DNA of 64,000 nucleotides from Phocoena phocoena (GCF_963924675.1 NC_089236.1:31829319-31893318), one strand, 5' to 3'; numbered from the stretch's first letter, positions 1 through 10,889 are shown. Numbers and translations are program-made. The notes: generated by a model not told the origin, from the sequence alone.

Positions 1-849
1 CAAGATCCTTTCTGACCCACCTCCTAGAGTAATGGAAATAAAAACAAAAATAAACAAATGGGACCTAATGAAACTTCAAAGCTTTTGCACAGCAAAGGAA
101 ACCGTAATCAAGACCAAAAGACAACCCTCAGAATGGGAGAAAACATTTGCAAATGAAGCAACTGACAAAGGATTAATCTCCAAAATTTACAAGCAGCTCA
201 TGCAGCTCAATAACAAAAAAACAAACAACCCCATTCAAAAATGGGCAGAAGACCTAAATAGACATTTCTCCAAAGAAGATATACAGAATGCCAACAAACA
301 CATGAAAGATTGCTCAACATCATTAATCATTAGAGAAATGCAAATCAAAATACAATGAGATATCATCTCACACCAGTCAGAATGGCCATCATCAAAAAAT
401 CTAGAAACAATAAATGCTGGAGAGGGTGTGGAGAAAAGGGAACACTCTTTCACTGCTGGTGGGAATGTGAATTGGTTCAGCCACTGTGGAGAACAGTATG
501 GAGGTTCCTTAAATAACTACAAATAGAATTACCATATGACCCAGCAATCCCACTACTGGGCATATACCCTGAGAAAACCAAAATTCAAAAAGAGTCATGT
601 ACCAAAATGTTCATTGCAGCTCTATTTACAATAGCCCGGAGATGGAAACAACCTAAGCACTCATCATCGGATGAATGGATAAAGAAGATGTGGCACATAT
701 ACACAATGGAATATTACTCAGCCTTAAAAAGAAATGAAATTGAGGTATTTGTAATGAGATGGATAGACCTAGAGTCTGTCATACAGAGTGAAGTAAGTCA
801 GAAAGAAAAAGACAAATACCGTATGCTAACACATATATATGGAATTTAA
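1..849 (+). pseudogene. L1 ORF2 C-terminal pseudogene fragment
   Basis: This is the broken C-terminal end of the L1 ORF2 endonuclease/reverse transcriptase protein. The frame is shifted between 358 and 607: the segment around 410-515 encodes the CWRGCGE / [11 protein letters not shown] zinc-knuckle region in a different frame. The last frame ends with a stop at 847-849. The endonuclease and catalytic RT parts are not in the window. No function is expected. Confidence 0.9.
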
Positions 850-1230
850 GGGGGAAAAAAATGTCATGAAGTACCTAGGGGTAAGACAGGAATAAAGACG
901 CAGACCTACCGCAGAACGGATTTGAGGATATGGGGAGGGGGAAGGGTGAGTTTTGACAGGGCGAGAGAGAGTCATGGACATATACACACTAACAAACGTA
1001 GTAAGGTAGATAGCTGGGGGGAAGCAGCCGCAAGGCACAGGGATATTAGCTCGGTGCTTTGTGACAGCCTGGAAGGGTGGGATGGGGAGAGTGGGAGGGA
1101 GGGAGACGCAAGAGGGAAGACATATGGGAACATATGTATATGTATAGCTGATTCACTTTGTTATAAAGCAGAAACTAACACACCATTGTAAAGCAATTAT
1201 ACCCCAATAAAGATGTTTAAAAAAAAAAAA
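1..1230 (+). mobile_element. LINE-1 3' end (subfamily A), cut by window start
   Basis: This is the C-terminal part of L1 ORF2 followed by the 3' UTR and an A-tail. The translated pieces at 32-358 and 607-849 carry the usual L1 ORF2 C-terminal text (for example [21 protein letters not shown] and MEYYSALKRNE). The 3' UTR ends with AATAAA at 1206-1211 and an A-run at about 1218-1230. The 3' UTR closely resembles those of the L1s at 7804-10209 and 39408-46597, so the three form one subfamily. The 5' end and any left TSD lie outside the window. It is non-autonomous because only the 3' end is visible and the frame is broken. Confidence 0.95.
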
Positions 1231-1554
1231 GGATTACAGAGGTAAATCCTAGGTAAAGGAAAATCTACATGGGCAAACCAAAGAACATGTTTCTATTCTA
1301 GGTCTAAAGCTAGTGTTGAAAAATGAAGTGTTCTTGTGTAGATCTTCTATACTTTAATGTTTTGCATGTGCCTATATTCCTATGTATTTGTACTGTTTAA
1401 AGATTTTAGTACTTGGAGATGAGACCTTGTGTGCTTGAAATTCTTTGCCAACTTCTTACAACATAAAGTTCAGAGAGGGAAACTGACAACACAGTCAACA
1501 ATAATAGGTATGTTCTGAATTAAATAACTTTAGAGATATCAAATGCTATGTATT
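1231..1554. other. Unassigned non-coding sequence
   Basis: This is AT-rich DNA downstream of the L1 tail. I see no repeat family, conserved ORF or RNA structure here. Confidence 0.6.
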
Positions 1555-1740
1555 TCTTATCTACTGAATCCTTATAAAAGTTCTGTAAGGTGTATCTTGT
1601 TACTCTAATTTACTTATAAGGAAACTGAGTGGTTGAGTAACTTGCTCGATGTCACACAAGGCTGTGAAAGAATTTGGACCAGTTCTACTTTCCCTACTGT
1701 TATGAAGCTAAGCTCTCAGCCCAGTGCTATGTCTGAAAAT
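1555..1740 (+). repeat. MIR SINE relic
   Basis: This matches the MIR core and 3' region. It has a degraded 'ttacttataaggaaactgag' segment, then 'gagtaacttgctcgatgtc' and 'acacaaggctgtg', which correspond to the MIR hallmark 'gaggaaactgaggc...taacttgcccaaggtcacac'. It is heavily diverged, as expected for an element that predates placental radiation. Confidence 0.8.
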
Positions 1741-3655
1741 AATGTAACAAATGTGTGTGAAAGAGTCTTCCATTCTAGTGCTGCTTAATATTGATTTAAA
1801 GAGAAGGATAAACTATCCCCAATTCTTTTATGTAATTGCAAATGTGTAGATTGTTTATTCCATATTTATTGACAGAGCAATACTGAAAAAAAAAAAAAAA
1901 AAAAGCAGTGAAAAGGGTGACAGTGAAAAGTTAATCCTGGGCCTGTAACCATCTTGAGAAAGCTGTCTAACTTTCAGGTCTTTTGAAAGCTTTAACAACG
2001 ATCAAATGACACTCCACAACCAAATTGGCAGTACCTTTCCTAGATGATCTTGTTAGCGCGTTCCTGAAGGGCATCCTGACCTATGTTGCTCCAAGTGTCC
2101 AAAAAGCATCAATTTTCTACCTTGATTTTCTCTGATTATTGACAATTTTATCTGCTAGGAACTGTGTGGATGATGAGACAAAACTCAATGTGATTGGCCA
2201 GATTAACATAGTGAGAACATCCCGGTCAATCAGCGTGTACCTCATTAGTATTGTTCTCTCTCATAATTCATGAAAAGCTATCCTGAGATAAAGGAAAGAA
2301 TGTTCATATAAGGTAGAAACCATTTCCTTGTTTGGTCTTACCAACATCAAGCCTTGTAGTATTTGATGATAAGAATCTAAAAATCTTTTTTCCCTGTCCC
2401 TGTTACCAAGTCCCTTTCTAAAGTTTTTCCTATTCTTTCTCACTTGGAAGTAGCAGTTTTTATTTCATCAACGAACATGGTATAAGTATTTAATATTTTA
2501 AATCTCTTTTTGCTATAAATTGCTTATTCAAAGAAAAATGAGCAGCCATAAACATCTTGGAAAGATCATTTCAAAGGCATAGGCTTCAAATTTATTTTAG
2601 GATATGATTACTTATTTGTCGGTAAAATAGAAAATTGTATTTATAATTTAAGATAACTAGTAGGAAATACTGTCATTTGATAACAGCAGAGAGTGTTCAT
2701 TTCATTATAAATATTCTAACTTTGGCAAAAACCTTGGTCTTAAAATAGTGTTGAGTTTGGAAAATGGCCAAGAATGTGTTTTAAAACCATGGGAATATAA
2801 AACCTGAAAATAGATAATAATGCTTAATGTAAACTAATGCTTGACTACACAGTCAAACTGGTAAACTGTATCTTTGAAATAAAATACCATTATTCATAAA
2901 ATGGCTGCATAAGTCAACTCAGAGTAGTGACAGATAGATGGCACTCTATAAATTCTTTAAAAACAATGAATTTCTATTGGCAATTAATGCCAAGCTTATT
3001 CTGCCTACAAAAGAAAACATTAAAAATGTCATACTCTTGGGTGCCACAAATGTCATTATTTTTCTTCAGAAATGCAATTGCAAATCAGCTTCTAATTCTC
3101 ACCAAAAATATCTGCACATATTGCTTATTTTACTTATATAAATATTACCTAAAAGGATTCTGGGAAGTTTAGATAACTGGAAAAGAAGGATATATTGCAC
3201 TTAAGAAGTCTTCTTGAGAATTAGTACCTAGAAAATATTATTTAAATAATTTTCTGATTTCCTAATTGTATCTAAAAATTTTATATGAAACTTCTTTCTC
3301 TCAACTACAAAGTTCACCTGTTAGATCGAATGTTGAATCAAGAATTAGAATAGCTGTATTTTCATCATGTTTACTTTTTTTAGATTAATTCATCTTTCAT
3401 TGTATTATTACAAAATGATAATATTTGTGAAAAATATTTTAAATACCAATTTACAAAATTTTGATATCTATAATATCTTAAAATATTTGTAAAGTTTATA
3501 TTTTTGTTTGACTATATTATTTTAGAAGCAATATTTTGGAGATAGTAAATTTGATTTTAGGGACATATTTTGACAGGGTGTCTCAAGAAATAATACTTGA
3601 AAAATAAACATTAGTTTGCATGCTGACATTAACACATGAACTAAAAGCTGTTTGA
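1741..3655. other. Unassigned AT-rich intergenic DNA with a poly-A run
   Basis: There is no recognisable gene. An uninterrupted A-run sits at about 1885-1904. The short ORFs here (60-81 codons at 2261-2443 and 2927-3172) have low-complexity composition and resemble no family I know. Some of it may be very old repeat beyond recognition by eye. Confidence 0.5.
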
Positions 3656-3900
3656 AAATTATTAAAGAGTAGTGACAAATACAGTTTATCGAGTTGATTG
3701 GAAGGGTCTTGTATGTGTCACTGGGACTGATGCTAGGTCCCTTTAGGCTCTTTTAACAACTTCATCAATGATCAGGAGGAAAGAAGAGACAACATGTTAA
3801 TTAAATCCTTTGTGCCATTTAATCCAAGAATCAATCTATAAAAGGTGTCAGCCCAAAGTACTTAGTTCAAATATGCTCAGTAATAAACTTGAAAACACAC
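3656..3900 (+). repeat. Possible L3/CR1-type LINE relic
   Basis: The stretch around 3718-3775 (gggactgatgctaggtccc, then 'aacaacttcatcaatgatca') resembles the nucleotide form of the CR1/L3 reverse-transcriptase motif that reads roughly 'G-V-L-G-P-L-L-F-N-I-F-I-N-D'. The frame is broken. The match is a short remembered consensus, so the family call is tentative and the ends are estimates. Confidence 0.45.
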
Positions 3901-4487
3901 AAAAAAGGACTGCTACAGAATTTGTATTTCAACAACAAAGTCGATAGAATAATGCTTAACATTATATTGCGAAGATACCATTTCTTAAAATATCAAGAAA
4001 ATTGGACAAAGGTGGCTTTTTGCTTAAATTTCATCAATATTCTTCATTTTTTTTGTTTGCCTATAGAGATGAAAGCAAAAATTTTATAAGGTGTTCAGAG
4101 CAATAGCAAATAAATAGTTAAATTCAGGCTTAGATCATGAAATTAATTTGTCCTCAGCCATCTGCTTTTCTTTGCCGTTAAGTACTTTGAGGGCTCACTG
4201 AGGAGTCAGCTTTGCTTCACTGTTCCAAGAGCCAATCCTGACTCTGTAGCTGGTGGACACCAAAGAAGTTCTGTCCAATACTATAGACTGAGATCGACAG
4301 CCCAGACCCCGGCTGTTAACCTGGGTTTAGCCTTACAGCTCACTTGTAGAATTGAGTTTCTGTCATCTTCCTGAGTCTAATTTGAAGCTTTTTCCCACCT
4401 TTCTCCCGTGTTGGCTTTAGTCCCATCTTTATAATGTGACCAGTTTTCTAGTTCCTGTGGCATGAGTTTTTCCGTCTTTTTACCAGC
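3901..4487. other. Unassigned non-coding sequence left of the duplicated segment
   Basis: There is no recognisable element. This flank is not repeated next to the second copy at 6617, which fixes the left boundary of the duplication at 4488. Confidence 0.55.
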
Positions 4488-4938
4488 CATTCATCTTCCT
4501 CTCACCCCAGGAACTGGAGATTTCTGCTTCTGAATCACAAATTCTGCTTCATGCTGGCACCTCTGACACTATTTACCTGGCCGCCTGTCTGCTTCCCTGA
4601 GTGTCAATATACTTAGTTTCTCGAGCATTGTATTTTTCTGTGTTGTGTCTCCTTGCTTGTGGAAACACTTTATTATTCAATCTTTCCAATAGCAGCAGCA
4701 TGCTACCACAAATGATGAGTAATATATATGTAGCTGTAATTAATAAACAAAATTCAGAGAAGCAAAATGCCTCTCTAATTTTAATACAAAGATAGTGGTG
4801 TGAGGTTTATTTCATAATTATCATTAATAGTATATATGAATTTAAAATAGAATATCCCACATTAAAGAAAAACAATCCTAAATGAATGTAACATATTTAC
4901 TTGCTGTTAGACAAATCTCATTTGCTAATTTCATTAAC
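4488..4938 (+). repeat. Segmental duplication, donor copy (451 bp)
   Basis: This 451-base segment reappears in the same orientation at 6617-7067, at a constant offset of 2129 bases with no indels. I count three substitutions by eye (in 'ctgGcacc', 'cacTtta' and 'agcAtgc'), giving about 99.3% identity. This copy is inferred to be the source because its flanks look ordinary, while the other copy splits an older L1. A 64-codon ORF (4601-4795) is shared by both copies but has no recognisable homology. Confidence 0.9.
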
Positions 4939-5590
4939 AGAATAAATTCACTGTTTTTTATTTTAATATAAACTAATTTTCTAATGTTCTAGATTTTTCT
5001 GTTTGGGGTAATTTTTCATCATATTCAGGGATTTTTTAAAATAATAATTAGAATTTTGCACTCAGTAGAATGCTAAGTATCATGCTATTTTGAAAACGAT
5101 AATTTAGTAGTGATAAGTCTGCTTGTTGGAAAATAAAGCAGAAGAAATATTACATTGCTCACCAGTTCATGCTCCACATAATAATACCTGGGCACCTGCC
5201 ACTGTATTCTCATACTTGAGCCACGCACACCTGCCTGAAGAGACCACTTCTGGCCTTGGATGTGAAGTGTATAAGATGCCTTTTGTTCTCTATTAAGCTT
5301 CATTCTTGGCACCCTTTTCCTGTTGCTCATGCTTTATGAGGCCAATTCTTTTCCTTGCCCAGACACACAATTCCATTCTTGAACTTTATTCCCATATCTA
5401 GGGAATCCCTGCTCTGCCTTCCAAAATTCTTGATTTTGAATGTAGTGGTGTGCTAGTAAATATTTAGCAACCAGCTCTCCAAGGGGAGCAAAAGCCCTGA
5501 TTTATAGCATTTACCAATTTTAATGCAGAAATGTCCACTAGAGACCAATTCAAGCTACAAAGAGTCTTCCTAAATGTAGAACCTGGACAT
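4939..5590. other. Unassigned non-coding sequence
   Basis: This continues right of the donor copy without any recognised repeat. The ORF at 5085-5330 on the minus strand is short and unsupported. Confidence 0.5.
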
Positions 5591-5830
5591 ATATTAGTTA
5601 TTTATTGCTGTATAACAAATTATCCCCAAACTGAACAGCTTAAAAAAAATACACATTTATTTTCTCATAGTGACTGTTGGTAAAGAATCCAGGCATGGCT
5701 GAGTTGAGCCTTCATTGGAGATCAAAGTCCTGGCTGAGCAAGGAGGCACTTCTAGACTCATTTACAAGATTGTAGGAAGAATTCAGTCTTCTTAAAGACA
5801 TGATTTTCTACTCATTCCCAACTTGATGAG
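5591..5830 (-). repeat. MLT1-like LTR relic (ERVL-MaLR)
   Basis: It begins with 'tattagttatttattgctg' and 'tataacaaattatcccc', followed by 'aacagcttaaaa' and 'cacatttattttctca'. This is the reverse complement of the end of an MLT1-type LTR (ataaatg...ttaagc...ggtaatttgtta...aatagataactaata). The right edge is blurred by divergence and is an estimate. Confidence 0.7.
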
Positions 5831-6477
5831 TCCTCTTCACTAGAACTCTTGCTTACCTAAGTTAAAGACAGGTCAGGAAGGACAGTTGATCTCTTAGAAA
5901 CTGGACCTCCTGGATGGAGTTGTCCAACTCTTCCTCTTACACCTGAGTCTCAGTAAGGTGACAACGAGTATGAACAGTAATATGGAATCTCAAATCCCCA
6001 AAAAAACTAAAACGTTTTTTCTGAAGGTGGTAGTCTAAACCTGATGCCACCTAAAACTGAAGATATTTTTAATTCCCTACATTCAATTATCTAAAATTCA
6101 TTTTTTTAACAGTGACGAATCTACCCAACTCTGCTCACCATTGGTAATTTTAACTTGGCTTTTGCTTCATGAGACAGTTTTCACATCTTTTTCTTTTTAA
6201 ACTTTGTTTGACTGCTTATAACTCTTCTCTCTGTGTTTCTGTGATCCAACACTTTGTTATGGTGCATACTATGTCTCCCTATCATCTTTTCTCTGTCTCT
6301 GTCAGGGCTTCCTCTTCTTTGTCTGCTTTTTAAAAGCTGATTTTCTAAGGATTTCCTTTTTGGCCCTTTAATCACCTTAATGTACACATACTTCATAAGG
6401 TTTATATATTCCACATAAGCCAATTTCTCTGAAAGTTTTAATTAGCTCAGGTTTCTCTTCTGAGTTGAGGACTTTTC
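5831..6477. other. Unassigned non-coding sequence
   Basis: No element is recognised. The minus-strand ORF at 6181-6423 (80 codons) is lysine/arginine-rich by composition and has no family resemblance. Confidence 0.5.
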
Positions 6478-6610
6478 AAGAATGTTTAGAGTATCTTTAC
6501 TCATAATCACTAAAACACTGGAAATAACACAAATACCCATCAACTAAAGAATGAATACACAAATTGTAATTTAACTATACAATGGAATACTACTCAGCAG
6601 TAAACAAAAA
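6478..6610 (+). mobile_element. Old L1 3' end, left part (interrupted)
   Basis: 'actcataatcactaaaacac', 'aaatacccatcaac', 'caatggaatactactcagca' are typical of the 3' end of old mammalian L1 (L1M). The match breaks after 'gtaaacaaaaa' at 6610 and resumes at about 7180, so a later event split this relic. Confidence 0.85.
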
Positions 6611-7179
6611 ATATATCATTCATCTTCCTCTCACCCCAGGAACTGGAGATTTCTGCTTCTGAATCACAAATTCTGCTTCATGCTGACACCTCTGACACTA
6701 TTTACCTGGCCGCCTGTCTGCTTCCCTGAGTGTCAATATACTTAGTTTCTCGAGCATTGTATTTTTCTGTGTTGTGTCTCCTTGCTTGTGGAAACACTCT
6801 ATTATTCAATCTTTCCAATAGCAGCAGCTTGCTACCACAAATGATGAGTAATATATATGTAGCTGTAATTAATAAACAAAATTCAGAGAAGCAAAATGCC
6901 TCTCTAATTTTAATACAAAGATAGTGGTGTGAGGTTTATTTCATAATTATCATTAATAGTATATATGAATTTAAAATAGAATATCCCACATTAAAGAAAA
7001 ACAATCCTAAATGAATGTAACATATTTACTTGCTGTTAGACAAATCTCATTTGCTAATTTCATTAACTATTTATTATTTATTTATAATAATTTCATTAAA
7101 TAAATTAATGAAATTAAATAAATAATTAATTTCATTAATTATTTATTATTTATTTATTAATAAATAAATAAATAGAAAG
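6611..7179 (+). repeat. Insertion carrying the second copy of the 451-bp duplication plus AT-rich joint
   Basis: Bases 6617-7067 copy 4488-4938 at about 99.3% identity. Bases 7068-7179 are an AT-rich joint made of reiterated pieces. The block interrupts an old L1. A 7-base ACAAAAA occurs at both edges (6604-6610 and 7180-7186), either a TSD or microhomology. The unit lacks transposon ends, a promoter and a clean poly-A tail. I infer a templated (replicative) insertion rather than transposition. Confidence 0.85.
7056..7160. repeat. AT-rich joint with direct and inverted iterations
   Basis: The 11-mer aatttcattaa, the penultimate bases of the copied segment, occurs directly at 7056-7066, 7089-7099 and 7128-7138, and inverted (ttaatgaaatt) at 7105-7115. 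A longer unit ending in 'tatttattatttatttat' follows both the first and the last direct copies, about 72 bases apart. The arrangement can fold into a hairpin. Confidence 0.85.
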
Positions 7180-7540
7180 ACAAAAAGAAACTGCTGATAA
7201 TATGAAACAACATCCCATGGATCTCAAAAGCATGAAGCTAATTAAAAGCAGTGAGACAAAAAACGTTATATACTGTACGAATCTATTTATATGACATTCT
7301 AGAAAGCAAAGACTTAAGGACAGAAAATAGCTAAGTGTTTATCAGATGTAGAAGATCTATGAGAGAGATTTATTGTAAAAGGACTTACATATGGTGATGA
7401 ATGTATCCTTTTACTTGATTTTGGTAGACGTTATATGACCACATATATTTGTCAAGACTTACAGAACTATACTTCCCCAAAAGAGTTGTTTTTATTTCAT
7501 GTAAATTATATTTTATTAACCCTGGTATTAAAAAACCAAA
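7180..7540 (+). mobile_element. Old L1 3' end, right part
   Basis: This resumes the relic broken at 6610: 'actgctgataatatgaaaca', 'catcccatggatctcaaaa', then 'atactgtacgaatctattta' and 'tatgacattctagaaa' are standard L1M 3' UTR text. The distal 3' end fades near 7540. Confidence 0.8.
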
Positions 7541-7790
7541 ATATTAAATGAATTCAGATTTGTTATCTTCTCCCTTAATATTTTTTTTACCTATATTTTA
7601 AATGTCAATTTATACCAATAACCTAGTTATATAAGGAAAAATCTAAAGTTGCTTTTGATTCTTCTCTCTTCCTAAAATTCCACACCTAGTCCATGGCCAA
7701 GACCAGCTAATCTAAACTTCTAAAACATGTCTTCAAATTCCTCCCCTCCTTAGACAAAGTGACCAGACTCTCATCTTCTCTCATTTAACT
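7541..7790. other. Unassigned sequence, left flank of L1
   Basis: This pyrimidine-rich text resumes after the L1 at 10223, so it formed one continuous locus before the insertion. It may be an old LINE relic, but I could not assign it. Confidence 0.45.
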
Positions 7791-7803
7791 AAAGCAAAAC
7801 TGT
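7791..7803 (+). repeat. Target-site duplication, left copy (L1 at 7804)
   Basis: AAAGCAAAACTGT here is repeated exactly at 10210-10222 after the L1 tail. Confidence 0.9.
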
Positions 7804-8753
7804 TTTAGCCACAGAAATCAGAGAAGAAAAAGAAATAAAAGGAGTCCAAATAGGAAAAGAAGAAGTAAAGCTGTCTCACCTTCAGATGACATGATACTAT
7901 ACGTAGAGAATCCTACAGATGCTACGAGAAAACTACTAGAGCTAATCAATGAATTTGGTAAAGTAGTAGGATACAAAATTAATGCACAGAAGTCTCTTGC
8001 ATTCCTATACACTAATGATGAAAAATCTGAAAGACAAATTAAGGAAACACTCCTATTTATCATTGCAACAAAAAGAACAAAATACTTAGGAATAAACCTA
8101 CCTAAGGAGACAAAATATCTGTATGCCGAAAACTATAAGACACTATGAAAGAAATTAAAGATGATACAAACAGATGGAGAGATATACATGTTCTTGGATT
8201 GGAAGAATCAACATTGTGAAAATGATTATACTACATAAGGCAATCTACAGATTCAATGCAATCCCTAGCAAACTACCAACAGCATTTTTCACAGAACTAG
8301 AACAAAAAAAAAAATCACAATTTGTATGGAAACACAGAAGACCCTGAAGATCCAAAGCAAACTTGAGAAAGAAAAATGGAGCTGGATGAATCAGTTCCCT
8401 GACTTCAGACTATACTACAAAGCTACAGTAATCAAGACAGTCTGGTACTGGCACAAAAACAGAAATATAGATCAATGGAACAGGATAGAAAACCCAGAGA
8501 TAAACCCTCACACATATGGTCACCTTATCTTTGGTAAAAGAGGCAAGAATATACAATGGAGAAAAGACAGCCTATTCAATAAGTGGTGCTGGAAAAACTG
8601 GACAGCTTCATGTAAAAGAATGAAATTAGAACACTCCCTAACACCATACACAAAAGTAAACTCAAAATGGATTAAAGACCTAAATGTAAAGCCAGACACT
8701 ATCAAACTCTTAGAGGAAATCATAGGCAGAACACACTATGACATAAATCACAG

Positions 8754-8762
8754 CAAGATCCT
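8754..8762 (+). repeat. Target-site duplication, left copy (SINE at 8763)
   Basis: CAAGATCCT is repeated at 8977-8985 on the other side of the SINE. It is part of the normal L1 ORF2 text. Confidence 0.85.
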
Positions 8763-8976
8763 ATATATATATATTTTTTTTTTTTTTTGGTACACGGGCC
8801 TCTCACTGCTGTGGCTCTCCCATTGCGGAGCACAGGCTCCGGACACACAGACTCAGCGACCATGGCTCACGGGCCCAGCCGCTCCATGGCATGTGGGATC
8901 TTCCCAGACAGGTGCATGAACCCGTGTACCCTTCATCGGCAGGCAGACTCTCAACCACTGTGACACCAGGGAAGCC
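8763..8976 (-). mobile_element. CHR-type tRNA-derived SINE, inserted in L1
   Basis: Read on the minus strand, it begins gggcttccctggtgtcacag, continues with the tRNA-like A and B box region and the CHR body, and ends in an A-tail (the T-run at about 8775-8788). A (TA)n stretch lies between the tail and the TSD. The copy retains the 'gggcccgtgagccatgg' segment that is missing from the copy at 37912. It moves by L1 enzymes. Confidence 0.95.
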
Positions 8977-10209
8977 CAAGATCCTTTTTGACCCACCTCC
9001 TAGAGAAATAGAAATAAAAACAAAAATAACCAAATGAGACGTAATGAATCTTAAAGTCTTTTGCACAGCAAAGGAAACCATAAACAAGATGAAAAGGCAA
9101 CCCTCAGGATGGGAGAAAATATTTGCAAATGAAGCAACTGACAAAGAATTAATCTCCAAAATTTACAAGCAGCTCATGTAGCTCATTATCAAAAAAACAA
9201 ACAGCCCAATCCAAAAATGGGCAGAAGACCTAAATAGACGATGTTTCTCCAAAGAAGATATACAGATTACCAACAAACACATGAAAGAATGCTCAACATC
9301 ATTAATCATTAGAGAAATGCAAATCAAAACTACAATGAGTTATCACCTCACACCAGTCAGAATGGCCATCCTCAAAAAATCTACAAACAATAGATGCTGG
9401 AGAGGGTGTGGAGAAGAGGGAACACTCTTGCACTGTTGGTGGGAATGTAAATTGATAGAGCCCCAATGGAAAACAGTATGGAGGTTTCTTTAAAAACTAA
9501 AAATAGAACTACCATACCACCCAGCAATCCCACTACTGGGCATATACCCTGAGAAAACCATAATTTAAAAAGTCATGTACCACAATGTTCACTGCAGCTC
9601 TATTTACAATAGTCAGGGCATGGAAGCAACCTAAGTGTCTATTGACAGATGAATGAATAAAGAAGATGTGGCACATATATACAATGGAATATTACTCAGC
9701 CTTAAAAAGAAGTGAAATTGAGTTATTTGTAGTGAGGTGGATGAACCTAGAGTCTGTCATACAGAGTAAAGTAGGTCAGAAAGAGAAAAACAAATACCGT
9801 ATGCTAACACATATATATGGAATTAAAAAAAAATGGTTCTGAAGAACCTAGAGGCAGGACGGGAATAAAGATGCAGACCTACTAGAATATGGACTTGAGG
9901 ACACAGGGAGGGGGAACGGTAAGCTGGGACGAAGTGAGAGAGTGGCATGGGCTTATATATACTACCAAATGTAAAATAGATAGCTAGTGGGAAGCAGCCG
10001 CATAGCTGCTTCCAAAGGGAGATCAGCTCGGTGCTTTGTGAACACCTAGAGGGGTGGGATAGGCAGGGTGGGAGGGAGGGACACGCAAGAAGGAAGAGAT
10101 ATGGGGATATATGTATATGTATAGCTGATTCACTTTGCTATAAAGCAGAAACTAACACACCATTGTAAAGCAATTATACTCCAATAAAGTTATTAAACAA
10201 TAAAAAAAT

Positions 10210-10222
10210 AAAGCAAAACTGT
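10210..10222 (+). repeat. Target-site duplication, right copy (L1 at 7804)
   Basis: Exact repeat of 7791-7803 (AAAGCAAAACTGT). Confidence 0.9.
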
Positions 10223-10889
10223 ACTGAAATCACCTCTGGAATAACAAGACTCCCCATTCCTCCTTTCATCACTGGGGCTTGTCTGGGTATTGCCAAAATC
10301 TGGCAGAATTCGCTTTTTTTTTTTCCTGAAAAAAATCTCTGCTATGTTTTTATATCTATATGTATTAATATCCTAAATGAACAGGCAAAGTTTCTGAAGC
10401 AGAATAAATTATTGTTGTTTACTTACAACAAACAATAAATGTGTAGTTCTCTTGTGTCCCAATTTTTACCTCTAGGGAATATGGTGAAAGCTAGATAAAA
10501 TTCTACTCATAGGCCATCTTTACTGTAGGGGAAGAAATTTAAAAACCTAAATCTATGCATTTATACAAGAGAGAGACAGCTGCTGTCTCCTCTCCTGAGA
10601 AAGTTTCCTTAGAAATGTGAAGGAAAGGATCCTGGGTTCTAACCCTTTGGAATGTAAATAAATTCTCAAGGAGAAAGGTAAGACTCATATCCACAACCCA
10701 GGGGTATCACCACCGGCCCAGGTCTCATCCCCACTTAAAATATAAACACATACCTCCAGAAAGGTCAGTATCTCTGGATGGTTTCTCACTATCTACTCAG
10801 TCATAATTTAACTTCCAGGTTTGTCTTTTAGTTCAGATCCCGAGTTTCAGTAAAATTTTCTCAGAAAGCCCTGGCTGTGCAGAAACATA
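10223..10889. other. Unassigned non-coding sequence
   Basis: No gene or clear repeat. A short T-run lies near 10313-10324. Confidence 0.5.

Larger units (their letters stand above)
7804..9825 (+). pseudogene. L1 ORF2 pseudogene, RT through C-terminus, SINE-interrupted
   Basis: Readable ORF2 pieces lie at 7891-8148, 8326-8761 and 9281-9493. The catalytic 'FADD' box region is destroyed: at 7871-7890 the sequence reads ctgtctcaccttcagatgac, with a frame change just before the two aspartate codons. The long frame at 8326-8919 runs from ORF2 into antisense SINE sequence by chance. No active protein is possible. Confidence 0.9.
7804..10209 (+). mobile_element. 5'-truncated LINE-1 (subfamily A) with TSD, carrying a nested SINE
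   Basis: The element starts inside the reverse-transcriptase region of ORF2 and runs through the ORF2 C-terminus and 3' UTR to AATAAA (10183-10188) and an A-rich tail. A perfect 13-base TSD flanks it. A CHR SINE entered later at 8763-8976. The 3' UTR matches that of the L1 at window start. The truncation point and TSD are typical of target-primed reverse transcription. Confidence 0.95.

Noticed and set aside
1885..1904. A-run as the tail of a processed pseudogene
   Set aside because: No upstream coding homology and no TSD pair could be found.
8326..8919. 197-codon ORF, the longest in the window
   Set aside because: It is L1 ORF2 text running by chance into an antisense CHR SINE; it starts mid-domain and has no independent support.
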